This document shows, piece by piece, positions 48,548-56,866 of a stretch of 64,000 nt of DNA. The notes under the pieces are model-generated. The model did not search any database, was not told where the DNA came from, and saw only the letters and a program-made list of their open reading frames with translations. The stretch is from IMG/VR virus record IMGVR_UViG_3300031963_011573, positions 1 to 64,000 of that record; one strand, written 5' to 3'. This DNA is from a virus. The position numbers and the translations under genes are program-made. Every line of letters starts with the position of its first letter. Positions within the stretch are counted from its first letter, which is position 1.

Positions 48548-50023
48548 ATGGCAAATACACTTACTCAAGTAGGAATTGAAACAGGAAATGCAGTTGAGGC
48601 ATATCATGTTACTCAATCAATTGATGCTTTTACTGGAGCAATAGCATATGATATTACTCTTTCAGGCTCATTTAATATGACGGGCCCCATTAATGGACAA
48701 TCAGGATTAATTAACCCATTAACCGCCTCTTATGCCATATCATCATCGCGTGCTATATCGGCTTCATTTGTAACCAGTGCTTCATATGCTTTAAGTTCTT
48801 CACGTGCTATATCGGCTTCATTTGTAACTAGTGCTTCATATGCTTTAAGTTCATCTTACGCGGTAACAGCTTCTCATGTACCGAACACATTTGTACAGAA
48901 TGGAAATAGTTTTGGTACAACCGCAACACTTGGAACCAATGATACTCAACCTTTAATATTTGAAACAAATAATACTCAAAGAATTTACATATCTAGCTCA
49001 GGTAACATTGGAATCAACACTATTTTACCTACAGCTCGTCTCTTTATTTCAGAATCTACTAGCCAAATTGCATTGAGAATTTCCCAAGCAGGTACAGGTA
49101 ATGCATTGCAAATAGAAGACGCTGCATCAGATACTTCTCCATTTATAGTAGACCAAAATGGTAATGCTGCTATAGGAAAAACTTCAGTTGATTCTTATGG
49201 TACAAATCCTTACAAACTACAAGTTAGTGGAAGTACAAATCTTTCCTCACCCCAATCTTTTACAACTAGTCAACCTCCAGTATTATCTATTACTAATCTT
49301 TTTGATGGTTTTAATAGAATGATTGAATATGCTACTAGAATCTCTGGTTCTGCAACATATGTTAAAAGAATAATATCTAATGGTGGGTATCATGCAAATA
49401 ATCCTGTATTTCATAACTATGCTTGTGATATAATTGGTGAATCTAATAATCCTACTAGCGGATTAAACAATAATATAGATTATACTCTAGGTTGGAGATG
49501 GGGAACATTCAACTCGAGTAATTATCAGATATACATGCAGCTAAATTCTAGTGGATCTAAAGCTGGAAATTTAGGTTTAGGCTTAGGATCTTTTGGTGAT
49601 CCTAATTATTTAATTCATTTAGGAGCAGATTCTGCAGGTAAACCAGGTGGAGGAAGCTGGACAGATAGTTCAGATGAACGACTTAAAGAAAACATTGAAT
49701 TAGCAGATTTAGATATATGCTATAATGTTGTTAAAAATTTACCACTTAAAAGATATCGTTGGAAAAATAATTCATACACAGATGAACAGATAGTAGATAG
49801 AAATGTTGTTGGGTGGATAGCACAAGATGTTGCAGATGTCTTTCCAAAAGCTGTTAATTTAAAACCATTTACTCAAGTAGATGGAACAGTTTTAGAGGAT
49901 TGTCTATCTCTTAACGAAACAATGATCAACAGAACGTTATATGGTGCTGTACAAAAACTTATACAAGAAAATGAAACGTTAAAATCTGAAATAGAGGCAA
50001 TTAAAACACACTTAGGTTTATAA
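48548..50023 (+). CDS. Tail fibre with S74 intramolecular chaperone, 491 aa
   Basis: The C-terminal 116 residues are a peptidase S74/ICA domain: SSDERLKENI (catalytic-type Ser 375 region and Lys 380), RYRWKN, VGWIAQDV and a final coiled coil (LIQENETLKSEIEAI). The domain trimerises the fibre and then cuts itself off. Residues about 58-110 are short repeats of the pattern S-S-x-A-x-S/T-A-S-x-V. The central part is fibre-like. It is the best candidate for the receptor-binding fibre in the window. Confidence 0.88.
   Translation: MANTLTQVGIETGNAVEAYHVTQSIDAFTGAIAYDITLSGSFNMTGPINGQSGLINPLTASYAISSSRAISASFVTSASYALSSSRAISASFVTSASYALSSSYAVTASHVPNTFVQNGNSFGTTATLGTNDTQPLIFETNNTQRIYISSSGNIGINTILPTARLFISESTSQIALRISQAGTGNALQIEDAASDTSPFIVDQNGNAAIGKTSVDSYGTNPYKLQVSGSTNLSSPQSFTTSQPPVLSITNLFDGFNRMIEYATRISGSATYVKRIISNGGYHANNPVFHNYACDIIGESNNPTSGLNNNIDYTLGWRWGTFNSSNYQIYMQLNSSGSKAGNLGLGLGSFGDPNYLIHLGADSAGKPGGGSWTDSSDERLKENIELADLDICYNVVKNLPLKRYRWKNNSYTDEQIVDRNVVGWIAQDVADVFPKAVNLKPFTQVDGTVLEDCLSLNETMINRTLYGAVQKLIQENETLKSEIEAIKTHLGL
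48727..48862 (+). repeat. Tandem repeat in tail-fibre gene
   Basis: A unit of about 66 bases coding for SSRAISASFVTSASYAL occurs twice nearly identically, with partial copies on both sides; likely prone to slippage that changes shaft length. Confidence 0.75.
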
Positions 50024-50033
50024 TTTACATTTT

Positions 50034-50483
50034 ATGTCAAATTGGTTATACAAAAATAAAGAGATATCCTCAATAGAGGATATACCTCAAAACACATTCG
50101 GTTTCATATATATTACAACTCATACTCCAACCGGTAAAAAATACTTAGGTAAAAAATCTATTTACCATAACGTAAAGAAAAAACTTACCAAAAAGGAACT
50201 TGCCGAACAACCTGTAACTAGAGGTAGAAAATCTACTACCACTACAATCCAAAAAGAATCAGATTGGAAAACATATTATGGTTCAGAGGAATTTATCAAA
50301 CAAAAAATAAAAGATAAAAAACAAGAAGAATTCACTCGAGAAATACTGTTTTTTGTTCCAAATAAAAAACTTTTAACCTACTACGAGTGTAAATACCAAT
50401 TTGTTTATGGTGTATTAGAGTCTGATGAATGGCTTAATACTAATATCTTAGGTAAATTCTATTCAAAAGACTTTGTTGCTTAA
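50034..50483 (+). CDS. GIY-YIG-like phage endonuclease, 149 aa
   Basis: FGFIYITTHTPTGKKYLGKK (about residues 22-41) resembles the GIY-YIG opening, followed by ESDWKTYYGSEEFI and a conserved YYECKYQFVYG. I recall this as a conserved T4-type phage family often labelled putative endonuclease. Whether it cuts DNA is uncertain because the second motif is loose. Between tail fibre and primase. Confidence 0.68.
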   Translation: MSNWLYKNKEISSIEDIPQNTFGFIYITTHTPTGKKYLGKKSIYHNVKKKLTKKELAEQPVTRGRKSTTTTIQKESDWKTYYGSEEFIKQKIKDKKQEEFTREILFFVPNKKLLTYYECKYQFVYGVLESDEWLNTNILGKFYSKDFVA

Positions 50484-50500
50484 GGTTTTTTTCTTATATT
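50469..50500 (+). promoter_or_regulatory. Host-like promoter, TTTG class
   Basis: TTTG at 50472, TTATATT 19-20 nt later; drives the primase gene with an ATG within 10 nt. Confidence 0.5.
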
Positions 50501-50507
50501 ACCATAT

Positions 50508-51437
50508 ATGGTAAACGAACTGCTAGTTAATTTAGTAAATTCTGTTTTAGGGGTAGGAAAACGAACAGCAAGAGGAAATCAAGCATATACATGTCCTTTT
50601 TGCCATCATCATAAGCCAAAACTTGAAGTTAATTTTACTGAAAACAAAGAAGGAAATAATCCTTGGGCGTGTTGGACTTGTGGTAAAAAAGGCAAAACAG
50701 TTAAAAGTTTATTTAAACAAATTCAAGTTGATGCAAGTTATTTTCAAGAATTGAGTAAACTTGTAAAAAATGTTTCTATAGAAGACATAGGAGAAATAAA
50801 ACAATCTTTACTTGAATTACCAAAAGAATTCAAAACCTTTATCAACAACAAAGATATTATAGCAAAACATGCTTTAGCATACCTTAAAAAACGAAACCTT
50901 ACCAAACAAGATATTTTAAAATATAACATTGGTTATTGTGATTCAGGTCAATATAATAATATGGTAGTTATACCTTCATATGATAACAACGGTAAATTAA
51001 ATTATTTTACCGCGAGATCATTTGAGAAAGATCCTTATGTCAAATACCGCAACCCCGAAACGTCTCGCGATATAATACCGTTTGAATTGTTTGTTAATTG
51101 GGATTTACCTATTATATTATGTGAGGGCCCATTTGATGCAATAGCAATTAAACGTAATGTTATACCGTTATTTGGTAAAAATATACAACCAACTTTAATG
51201 AAAAAGTTAGTAGAATCAAAAGTTCAAAAAATATACATTGCATTAGATACTGATGCTTTAAAACAAGCCCTTGGTTTTTGTGAACAGCTTTTAGACATTG
51301 GAAAAGAAGTTTATCTTGTAGAAATGCAAGGAAAAGATCCAAGTGAAATGGGTTTTGAAAACTTTACTAAACTTATACAAACAGTTTCTCCTTTAACACA
51401 ATATAATTTAATGGAGAAAAAATTATATACCATATGA
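50508..51437 (+). CDS. 61: DNA primase, T4 gp61-like, 309 aa
   Basis: N-terminal zinc finger CPFC (residues 29-32) and CWTC (55-58) with basic neighbours, then Toprim-type motifs: VVIPSYDNNGKLNYFTARSF, LCEGPFDAIAIK (Glu 206 region) and YIALDTDALKQ. Length matches gp61 (342 aa) and other single-subunit phage primases. It lays RNA primers for lagging-strand synthesis with a gp41-type helicase, which is not in this window. Overlaps the next gene (ATGA). Confidence 0.88.
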   Translation: MVNELLVNLVNSVLGVGKRTARGNQAYTCPFCHHHKPKLEVNFTENKEGNNPWACWTCGKKGKTVKSLFKQIQVDASYFQELSKLVKNVSIEDIGEIKQSLLELPKEFKTFINNKDIIAKHALAYLKKRNLTKQDILKYNIGYCDSGQYNNMVVIPSYDNNGKLNYFTARSFEKDPYVKYRNPETSRDIIPFELFVNWDLPIILCEGPFDAIAIKRNVIPLFGKNIQPTLMKKLVESKVQKIYIALDTDALKQALGFCEQLLDIGKEVYLVEMQGKDPSEMGFENFTKLIQTVSPLTQYNLMEKKLYTI

Positions 51438-52198
51438 TCATTAAAAAACAATACCAACGTATACTCCAAATTTCTGAAGATTCTAAACAAATCACACTCC
51501 CTGATTCACGTTATTATTTACGAAATGGAGAATATTACCCCTCAATTACTTATATTTTACAGTACTACCCTAAAGGGAAACATTTTGAAGATTGGTTAAA
51601 ACAAGTAGGTAATAATGCTGATTATATTGTTAGAAAAGCAGCTGATGAAGGAACCCAAGTACATAATTTATGTGAATTATACTTAAAAAATGAAGAATTA
51701 AACTTCCTCTCCCCGTCAGGTGACCCTAAATATGATGTTAATATTTGGCAAATGTTTTTACGTTTTGTTGAATTTTGGGAGACTTTTAATCCTATACTTA
51801 TAGAAACAGAAGTACTTTTATTTTCTGATGAATGGAAAGTAGCAGGTACTTGTGATTTAGTAGTTGAAATTGGAGGGAAGATATGGGTATTAGATATTAA
51901 AACATCTAATCATTTACATACTATATATGATTTTCAAACAGCAGTATATGGAAAATGTTATGAAGAATGTTTTAATAAAAAAATAGATCACCGTGGTATT
52001 TTATGGCTTAAATCAGCTAAAAGAGGAGCTAAAAAAGATAAAATGCAAGGAAAAGGATGGGAAATAGTTGAATCTGCTCGTACATACGAGGAAGATTTAA
52101 ATTTATTTAAAACAGTAAAAACTATATTTGATTTAGAAAATCCTAACCATTCCCCGTCATTTACTGAATTTAGAACCACGGTTAAAAAAGAATCATAA
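51434..52198 (+). CDS. PD-(D/E)XK nuclease, 254 aa
   Basis: RecB/Cas4-like nuclease motifs: DEGTQVHNLCELYL (about residues 73-86), VAGTCDLVVEIGGKIWVLDIKTS (D about 143, D-I-K about 155-158) and a later Q/Y motif (YDFQTAVYGKCYEE). No helicase domain or Fe-S cysteines. Probably a DNA-processing exonuclease coupled to the primase gene by ATGA overlap. Confidence 0.85.
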   Translation: MIIKKQYQRILQISEDSKQITLPDSRYYLRNGEYYPSITYILQYYPKGKHFEDWLKQVGNNADYIVRKAADEGTQVHNLCELYLKNEELNFLSPSGDPKYDVNIWQMFLRFVEFWETFNPILIETEVLLFSDEWKVAGTCDLVVEIGGKIWVLDIKTSNHLHTIYDFQTAVYGKCYEECFNKKIDHRGILWLKSAKRGAKKDKMQGKGWEIVESARTYEEDLNLFKTVKTIFDLENPNHSPSFTEFRTTVKKES

Positions 52199-52209
52199 TA
52201 TGTATAATC

Positions 52210-52635
52210 ATGGTAAAATTATCTCAACTACTAAAAGAAATATATGCTGAACCTAATAAATTTAATTATCCCCCATTAATTAAATCTCTTACAGAATATA
52301 TGTTGGGAAAAGGAATGAATATTCGTCCTTTACCTAAAGTAAAATTTGTTGATGATGATATTGAAAATTCCCAAAATTTCTTTGGAAAAACAGCATATTA
52401 TAACCCGAATGAAAAATCAATAGTTTTATACACTTATGGGCGTCACCCAAAAGATATAATGCGTTCGTTTGCTCATGAAATGATTCACCATGAACAAAAT
52501 TGTGAAGGGCGTTTAGGTAATACTCCTACTACTAATATCAATGAAGATGATTATCTATATGAATTAGAAAAAGAAGCTAATACATTAGGAACCATGATAT
52601 TTAGAGAATGGACAGACAAAATAACAAATAATTAA
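52210..52635 (+). CDS. HExxH zinc metallopeptidase with leader, 141 aa
   Basis: FAHEMIHHEQN gives H89-E90-x-x-H93, and a downstream YELEKEANTLG offers the third ligand Glu, so a gluzincin-type minimal protease. Residues 1-12 (MVKLSQLLKEIY) are the leader shared by several late proteins. This suggests that the protease may be packaged in the head and injected (inference). Alternatively a virion-maturation enzyme. Two bases before the next gene. Confidence 0.78.
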   Translation: MVKLSQLLKEIYAEPNKFNYPPLIKSLTEYMLGKGMNIRPLPKVKFVDDDIENSQNFFGKTAYYNPNEKSIVLYTYGRHPKDIMRSFAHEMIHHEQNCEGRLGNTPTTNINEDDYLYELEKEANTLGTMIFREWTDKITNN

Positions 52636-52636
52636 T

Positions 52637-53209
52637 ATGTCAGATAACGTTTTAAAAAAACAATTCCAAAAAAACGACGTAGAACGCCTACGTAACCTTA
52701 TTAAAGGTAAACACGGTGACCGAACCACAGTAGGAATTGGTTATAACGGAGAAATAATAGAAGACCATAAAGAAGGTGATATTTGGGAACAAGGAGGTAA
52801 AACTTGGACTATTCGAGATGGAATTAAAGAAAATATCACTAAACTAGATAAATTTAAAAAAGTAGCAGTTCCTTTATTTTGCCCTGATTGCAAACAAATT
52901 ATGGATAAACAATTAGATCCACATTATTTTAAATCATATGGTCATTGTCTAGATTGTAGAACAAAATTTGAAACTCAACTTAAACTAGAAGGCAAATGGG
53001 AGGAATACACTAATTCTACATTCAATGCCGAAATAGATAAACAAATAGAAGAATATAAAGGTTATTTTGAATCACTCCTTTCAGAAGGAAACCAAGACTA
53101 TGTTTCCGAAAATGGTGAAATTCAAAAATGGGTTGGTGGAATAGATAAAGAGCGTGCTCAAAACGCTTTAGATGAGATGGTTAAACACTTAAATTCTTTA
53201 AAAAAATAA
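52637..53209 (+). CDS. Zinc-ribbon protein, 190 aa
   Basis: Middle part has CPDC (about residues 79-82) and CLDC (about 101-104), a four-cysteine zinc ribbon, preceded by a conserved segment (WEQGGKTWTIRDGIKENITK) and followed by a helical tail with GIDKERAQNALDEM. I recall it as a widespread protein of T4-type marine phages, with unknown role. Confidence 0.75.
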   Translation: MSDNVLKKQFQKNDVERLRNLIKGKHGDRTTVGIGYNGEIIEDHKEGDIWEQGGKTWTIRDGIKENITKLDKFKKVAVPLFCPDCKQIMDKQLDPHYFKSYGHCLDCRTKFETQLKLEGKWEEYTNSTFNAEIDKQIEEYKGYFESLLSEGNQDYVSENGEIQKWVGGIDKERAQNALDEMVKHLNSLKK

Positions 53210-53832
53210 TGGAAACTTTTACAATGATAACAACTGTCTTAGTAGCACTAATTACAGCTGTTGTAGGACCTATAATTGTTAATTGGTTTAAAATTAAAAT
53301 GGAAAAAAAAGATACCTCTACTCCAATGAGAGATGCTCTTGAAACCTCTACTTTAATTGACACCCAATTAGAACAAATAATGGATGAATTAGAAAGTGAT
53401 CGTATTTGGATAGCCCAATTCCATAATGGAGGCTATTTTTACCCTACAGGCAGATCAATCCAAAAATTCTCCATATTTTATGAAAAATGTACCCCAGAAA
53501 CACCTACCATCCAGAATACATTCCAAAACATTCCTGTATCTTTATTTCCTAGAGTATTATCCAAAATATACAAAGATAATGAATTATCAATTGAGGATGT
53601 AGATATAGAAGAAGATACATATGGTTTAGAATATATAACAACACAATTTGGTACTAAATCAATTTGTATGGTTGGTTTACATAGTTTAGATAATCATTTA
53701 ATAGGTGTATTAGCTATTTCCTTTCAAAACCCACACCATATTACAAAAGATGAATGGATTTATATAAGACAAAAAGTAGGAGTTGTAGGAACACTACTTT
53801 CCGAATATTTATACACGACAACAAAAAAATAA
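53209..53832 (+). CDS. Membrane-anchored GAF-like protein, 207 aa
   Basis: One N-terminal membrane helix (about residues 6-26: LVALITAVVGPIIVNW), a linker helix, then a GAF-like sensor domain (DRIWIAQFHNGGYFYPTGRS; SICMVGLHSLDNHLIGVLAI). I recall similar phage proteins with the AQFHNG motif. It could sense a small molecule or hold a phage complex at the membrane; evidence is by resemblance only. Confidence 0.7.
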   Translation: METFTMITTVLVALITAVVGPIIVNWFKIKMEKKDTSTPMRDALETSTLIDTQLEQIMDELESDRIWIAQFHNGGYFYPTGRSIQKFSIFYEKCTPETPTIQNTFQNIPVSLFPRVLSKIYKDNELSIEDVDIEEDTYGLEYITTQFGTKSICMVGLHSLDNHLIGVLAISFQNPHHITKDEWIYIRQKVGVVGTLLSEYLYTTTKK

Positions 53833-53834
53833 AA

Positions 53835-54374
53835 ATGGACAATTTTGACTTAAAAAAATTCTTAAAAGAAAGTAAAGCTCTAGAGAATTTAAACCCTATA
53901 CTAAAAAAAGAAAACCTTAGTGAAGGTAACATGCGTGGTAAAATCCGCGAAATGATTTTAGCTGAATTGGGAAACCCAGATGACTATGATTATGATCCAA
54001 ATGATGATTACGGGGATGATGAATCTAGTTATTTTCCTCATATGCAAGGTTTAGAAGATGAACCTGAAAGTGAATTAGAGGAAGCTAAAAAGAAAAAAGA
54101 CGAAGAAGTAGAAGATGTTGAAACAACTGATACTGAAACAACTGATACAACTGAAGAAATGCCTGCTGAGGAAGCGCCTGCTGAAGATGCACCTGCTGAT
54201 GGAGGTGGTTTAGAAGATGTAGCTGCAAACATGGAAGGTACTGAAGGTGAATTAATGGACCATTTAATGAGTGCATTTAAAATTGCTAAAGGTATGAACA
54301 ATGAAAAACTTGAAACACAAGTTGGAAACACACTTAAATTTTTCGTTAGCGAATATATTGGTGGAGGAGAATAG
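53835..54374 (+). CDS. Acidic leader-bearing late protein, 179 aa
   Basis: Starts MDNFDLKKFLKESKAL, nearly the same leader as the 61413 product (MDNFDLRKYLAEGKLYE). Then an acidic Pro/Ala/Glu/Thr-rich middle (TTDTETTDTTEEMPAEEAPA) and a helical end. An in-frame ATG at 53754 lies in the previous gene. Composition resembles head-core or internal proteins of T4-type phages. Confidence 0.72.
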   Translation: MDNFDLKKFLKESKALENLNPILKKENLSEGNMRGKIREMILAELGNPDDYDYDPNDDYGDDESSYFPHMQGLEDEPESELEEAKKKKDEEVEDVETTDTETTDTTEEMPAEEAPAEDAPADGGGLEDVAANMEGTEGELMDHLMSAFKIAKGMNNEKLETQVGNTLKFFVSEYIGGGE

Positions 54375-54405
54375 TAATTAATTAAATCTATATAAAATAA
54401 AATCT

Positions 54406-54579
54406 ATGAACACAACAGAAATTTTAGAAGCAATCAAAGTTGCTGTAGCTGATTTAGAGGCAAACCATGCTAAATCTTCAAAAGCAGCTCGTGGTAGAGC
54501 ACGTAGTGCAGCTAACACAATTAAAAAACTAGCAGCTGAATTTAAAAAGACTTCAACTGCAGAAGACAAAGAAGCATAA
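54406..54579 (+). CDS. Histone H1-like (Hc1-type) protein, 57 aa
   Basis: Reads MNTTEILEAIKVAVADLEAN and then KSSKAARGRARSAANTIKKL with EFKKTS: this matches the Hc1-like histone family of chlamydiae and Bacteroidota (A-x-R-A-R-K/S-A...I-x-K-L-x-K-E-F-R/K-K). Small, Lys/Ala-rich and DNA-binding. Placed among internal-head-type proteins, it may compact phage DNA or be delivered with it; it might also be of host origin. Confidence 0.75.
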   Translation: MNTTEILEAIKVAVADLEANHAKSSKAARGRARSAANTIKKLAAEFKKTSTAEDKEA

Positions 54580-54580
54580 A

Positions 54581-55462
54581 ATGCAAAAAAAAAGAACCGA
54601 AAATTCAATTGAAAAATCCAACGGAACTTCCGTTGGATCTTTTGGTTCTTTAACTGAAGGATTTATCCCAACACCTGAACAATCAAAGGAAATAGTAGAT
54701 AAATTCAAATCCATTATCAACACTCGTTTAGATAAACTATATGATACTAGAGGAGCAGATGGAGAATTATACGCTTATGGCATTGCTGTTAATCAAGTAA
54801 AGAAAAAAGCAGAATCGGGTGCTGAAACACCTGAAGAAACACCAACAGAAGAACCAATGGATAAAGAAACTAAATTAAAAGAAATGATTCAAGCGGCTTT
54901 ATCTAAGCCTTTAAATGAAAAGAAAAAATCTTTCCCTGATTTGACAGGTGATGGTAAAGTAACTCAAGCTGATATTTTAAAAGCACGAGGGGTTGAATTA
55001 GAGGAAGACCTTGATTTAGGTCACCAAGATGATGAACCACACATGCTTAAATCTGATTTATATGATATTGGGAAATATGCTATAGAACTTTATAAAATAG
55101 TTGATCAATTTGAAGGTGAACAAGAAGTTGATTTCCCACACTGGTGGCAAGCAAAAATTGTTAAAGCCAAAGAACTTATATCTTCAGCAAAACATTATCT
55201 TGAATTTGAGATAAAAGAACCTCAAATCGATGCTATGGTAGATGTAGTTTCTGAAGAAGATGTAATTGATGAAAAATTAAAACCTTCTATGGGTGCAGGA
55301 GCATATGTTAAAGATTTTGAAAAATCTGAAGCACCTCAATTTAAAGGTAAATCTGAAAAGAAAAAACAAAAAATGGCGGTAGCTGCTTATCTGTCTGCTA
55401 AAGATAAAACTAAGAAAAAAATAAAAGAAGCTATTTTAGCTAAATTTAAAAATAAACAATGA
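54581..55462 (+). CDS. Internal-head-type protein, 293 aa
   Basis: Several modules common in T4-type marine phages: KKKSFPDLTGDGKVTQADIL (about residues 108-127), a helical HMLKSDLYDIGKYAIELYK and DFPHWWQAKIVKAKELI block (about 150-200), and a very basic C-terminus (KSEKKKQKMAVAAYLSAKDK). LTEGF near residue 26 could be a processing site. Role probably in head core or DNA packaging; inferred from context. Confidence 0.7.
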   Translation: MQKKRTENSIEKSNGTSVGSFGSLTEGFIPTPEQSKEIVDKFKSIINTRLDKLYDTRGADGELYAYGIAVNQVKKKAESGAETPEETPTEEPMDKETKLKEMIQAALSKPLNEKKKSFPDLTGDGKVTQADILKARGVELEEDLDLGHQDDEPHMLKSDLYDIGKYAIELYKIVDQFEGEQEVDFPHWWQAKIVKAKELISSAKHYLEFEIKEPQIDAMVDVVSEEDVIDEKLKPSMGAGAYVKDFEKSEAPQFKGKSEKKKQKMAVAAYLSAKDKTKKKIKEAILAKFKNKQ

Positions 55463-55923
55463 CCCGCAACCAACTAAAAGATAGAATTAGAAACCTAGTA
55501 AAACAATCATATTCCCAACAAACTATTACCCCAGAGGAAGCTGTTCAATATGATGAGTTAACTAAATTTCCTGAACTGAAAAAAGTTATAGTTGATTTAT
55601 TGACAAACGAATATGATAATTTTTTGGAATCTATTGATTGGGTTGCTCCACGTCCTACTACATTTAGAATTAACTTAAAAAACGGACAAGAATTTTATCT
55701 AATTTATGGTAAACGCAGTTGGATTGCCCAAATAGAAGGCAAAAAATATTATCTAAAAAACCTCCCAGAAGAACAACGTGCGGCAGAATCTATAGCTCAA
55801 ATTTTGAGATATGGAACCCCTGAGAAAAAATCTGAAGAAGAATTTGAACCAGAAGCTGGAGCAGAAACTCCACCTGCTGAAGAAACACCACCAGCTGAAG
55901 AAACACCACCAACAGAAGCATAA
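55459..55923 (+). CDS. Leader-bearing late protein, 154 aa
   Basis: Starts MTRNQLKDRIRNLVKQSYSQ, a basic form of the shared leader. The middle (FRINLKNGQEFYLIYGKRSW) is beta-rich, and the tail is an acidic Pro/Glu/Thr repeat (PPAEETPPAEETPP). Overlaps the preceding and following genes. Likely virion-associated. Confidence 0.66.
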   Translation: MTRNQLKDRIRNLVKQSYSQQTITPEEAVQYDELTKFPELKKVIVDLLTNEYDNFLESIDWVAPRPTTFRINLKNGQEFYLIYGKRSWIAQIEGKKYYLKNLPEEQRAAESIAQILRYGTPEKKSEEEFEPEAGAETPPAEETPPAEETPPTEA

Positions 55924-56810
55924 TGGATATTTTAGAAAAATTTTTAAATAGTATAGCTTACAAGTTTCCTAAAGGATATCCTGATATGAAGGATCCTAAC
56001 GATGTTGAATTGCTTCATAAGTTATTAAATGAAGTAATTGATTTAGAAGAATTAAAAACCAAACCTCATTGGGATGAACGAATTAAGGAAAGAGGTACTA
56101 TATTAGATATAATTAGTTTTCCTAAAGATTATCCTTTATCTAAACAAGAAGTTATTAAACAAATTGAAGATGAACTTAATAGGAGAGCTATCAATTTAGA
56201 AAAACTTAAAGAAGTTCCATTATCTCTTCCATATAAAATAGGATACAAATTATTCAAACCACTACTTAATTATAACGGGAAAAATATATCTCTTGATTTA
56301 AAAGTTGAATATACTGTTAAAGGTATTAAAAAAATAGGAATAGGGAACTCATTTGTGGCTGTAATAAATAATGATACATTAATTACTTTACTATTATTAC
56401 CAAGTGATGATAATCCTACTATAGAATTATCTTTAGAAAAGCACGAAGAAAGAGAATATGGAAAACCTAAACCAATAAAAATAATTTCTTCAAGTAATTA
56501 TGAATTTATCATTACTCCTAAACCAGAAAGCTCTCAATTAATTAAAATTACAGATCTACCATATAAAGTAAAAACTTCATATCGTCCTGGAACAACTTTT
56601 ACTCATGACAAATATGGAACTGGAACTATTATAGCAGCAGCCTCCGCTGGGACTAGATCAGGTGAGCCTGATAGTAGAGGAATAGTCGATTGGGTTGAAG
56701 TAGATTTTGGTAAACCATATGTTTTAGGCGGGCAATTTAAAAAAACAAGAACTATAAAAGACGTATATACTTCAATTTCTCCTGACTTAGACTCCCCAGC
56801 AGCTGAATAA
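55923..56810 (+). CDS. Hypothetical late protein, 295 aa
   Basis: N-terminal helices with HWDERIKERGTILDIISFPK, beta-rich middle and C-terminal YRPGTTFTHDKYGTGTIIAA, a small barrel-like motif seen in phage and bacterial proteins. Ends SPAAE. No enzyme motif seen. Confidence 0.62.
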   Translation: MDILEKFLNSIAYKFPKGYPDMKDPNDVELLHKLLNEVIDLEELKTKPHWDERIKERGTILDIISFPKDYPLSKQEVIKQIEDELNRRAINLEKLKEVPLSLPYKIGYKLFKPLLNYNGKNISLDLKVEYTVKGIKKIGIGNSFVAVINNDTLITLLLLPSDDNPTIELSLEKHEEREYGKPKPIKIISSSNYEFIITPKPESSQLIKITDLPYKVKTSYRPGTTFTHDKYGTGTIIAAASAGTRSGEPDSRGIVDWVEVDFGKPYVLGGQFKKTRTIKDVYTSISPDLDSPAAE

Positions 56811-56843
56811 GTATTTGGTTTTATAAAAAACTTTTCTTATATT
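56811..56843 (+). promoter_or_regulatory. Host-like promoter, TTTG class
   Basis: GTATTTG box, exact usual distance, TTATATTTAA; drives the phosphoesterase gene. Confidence 0.6.
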
Positions 56844-56866
56844 TAAATCAAACTTCAAAATAAATT

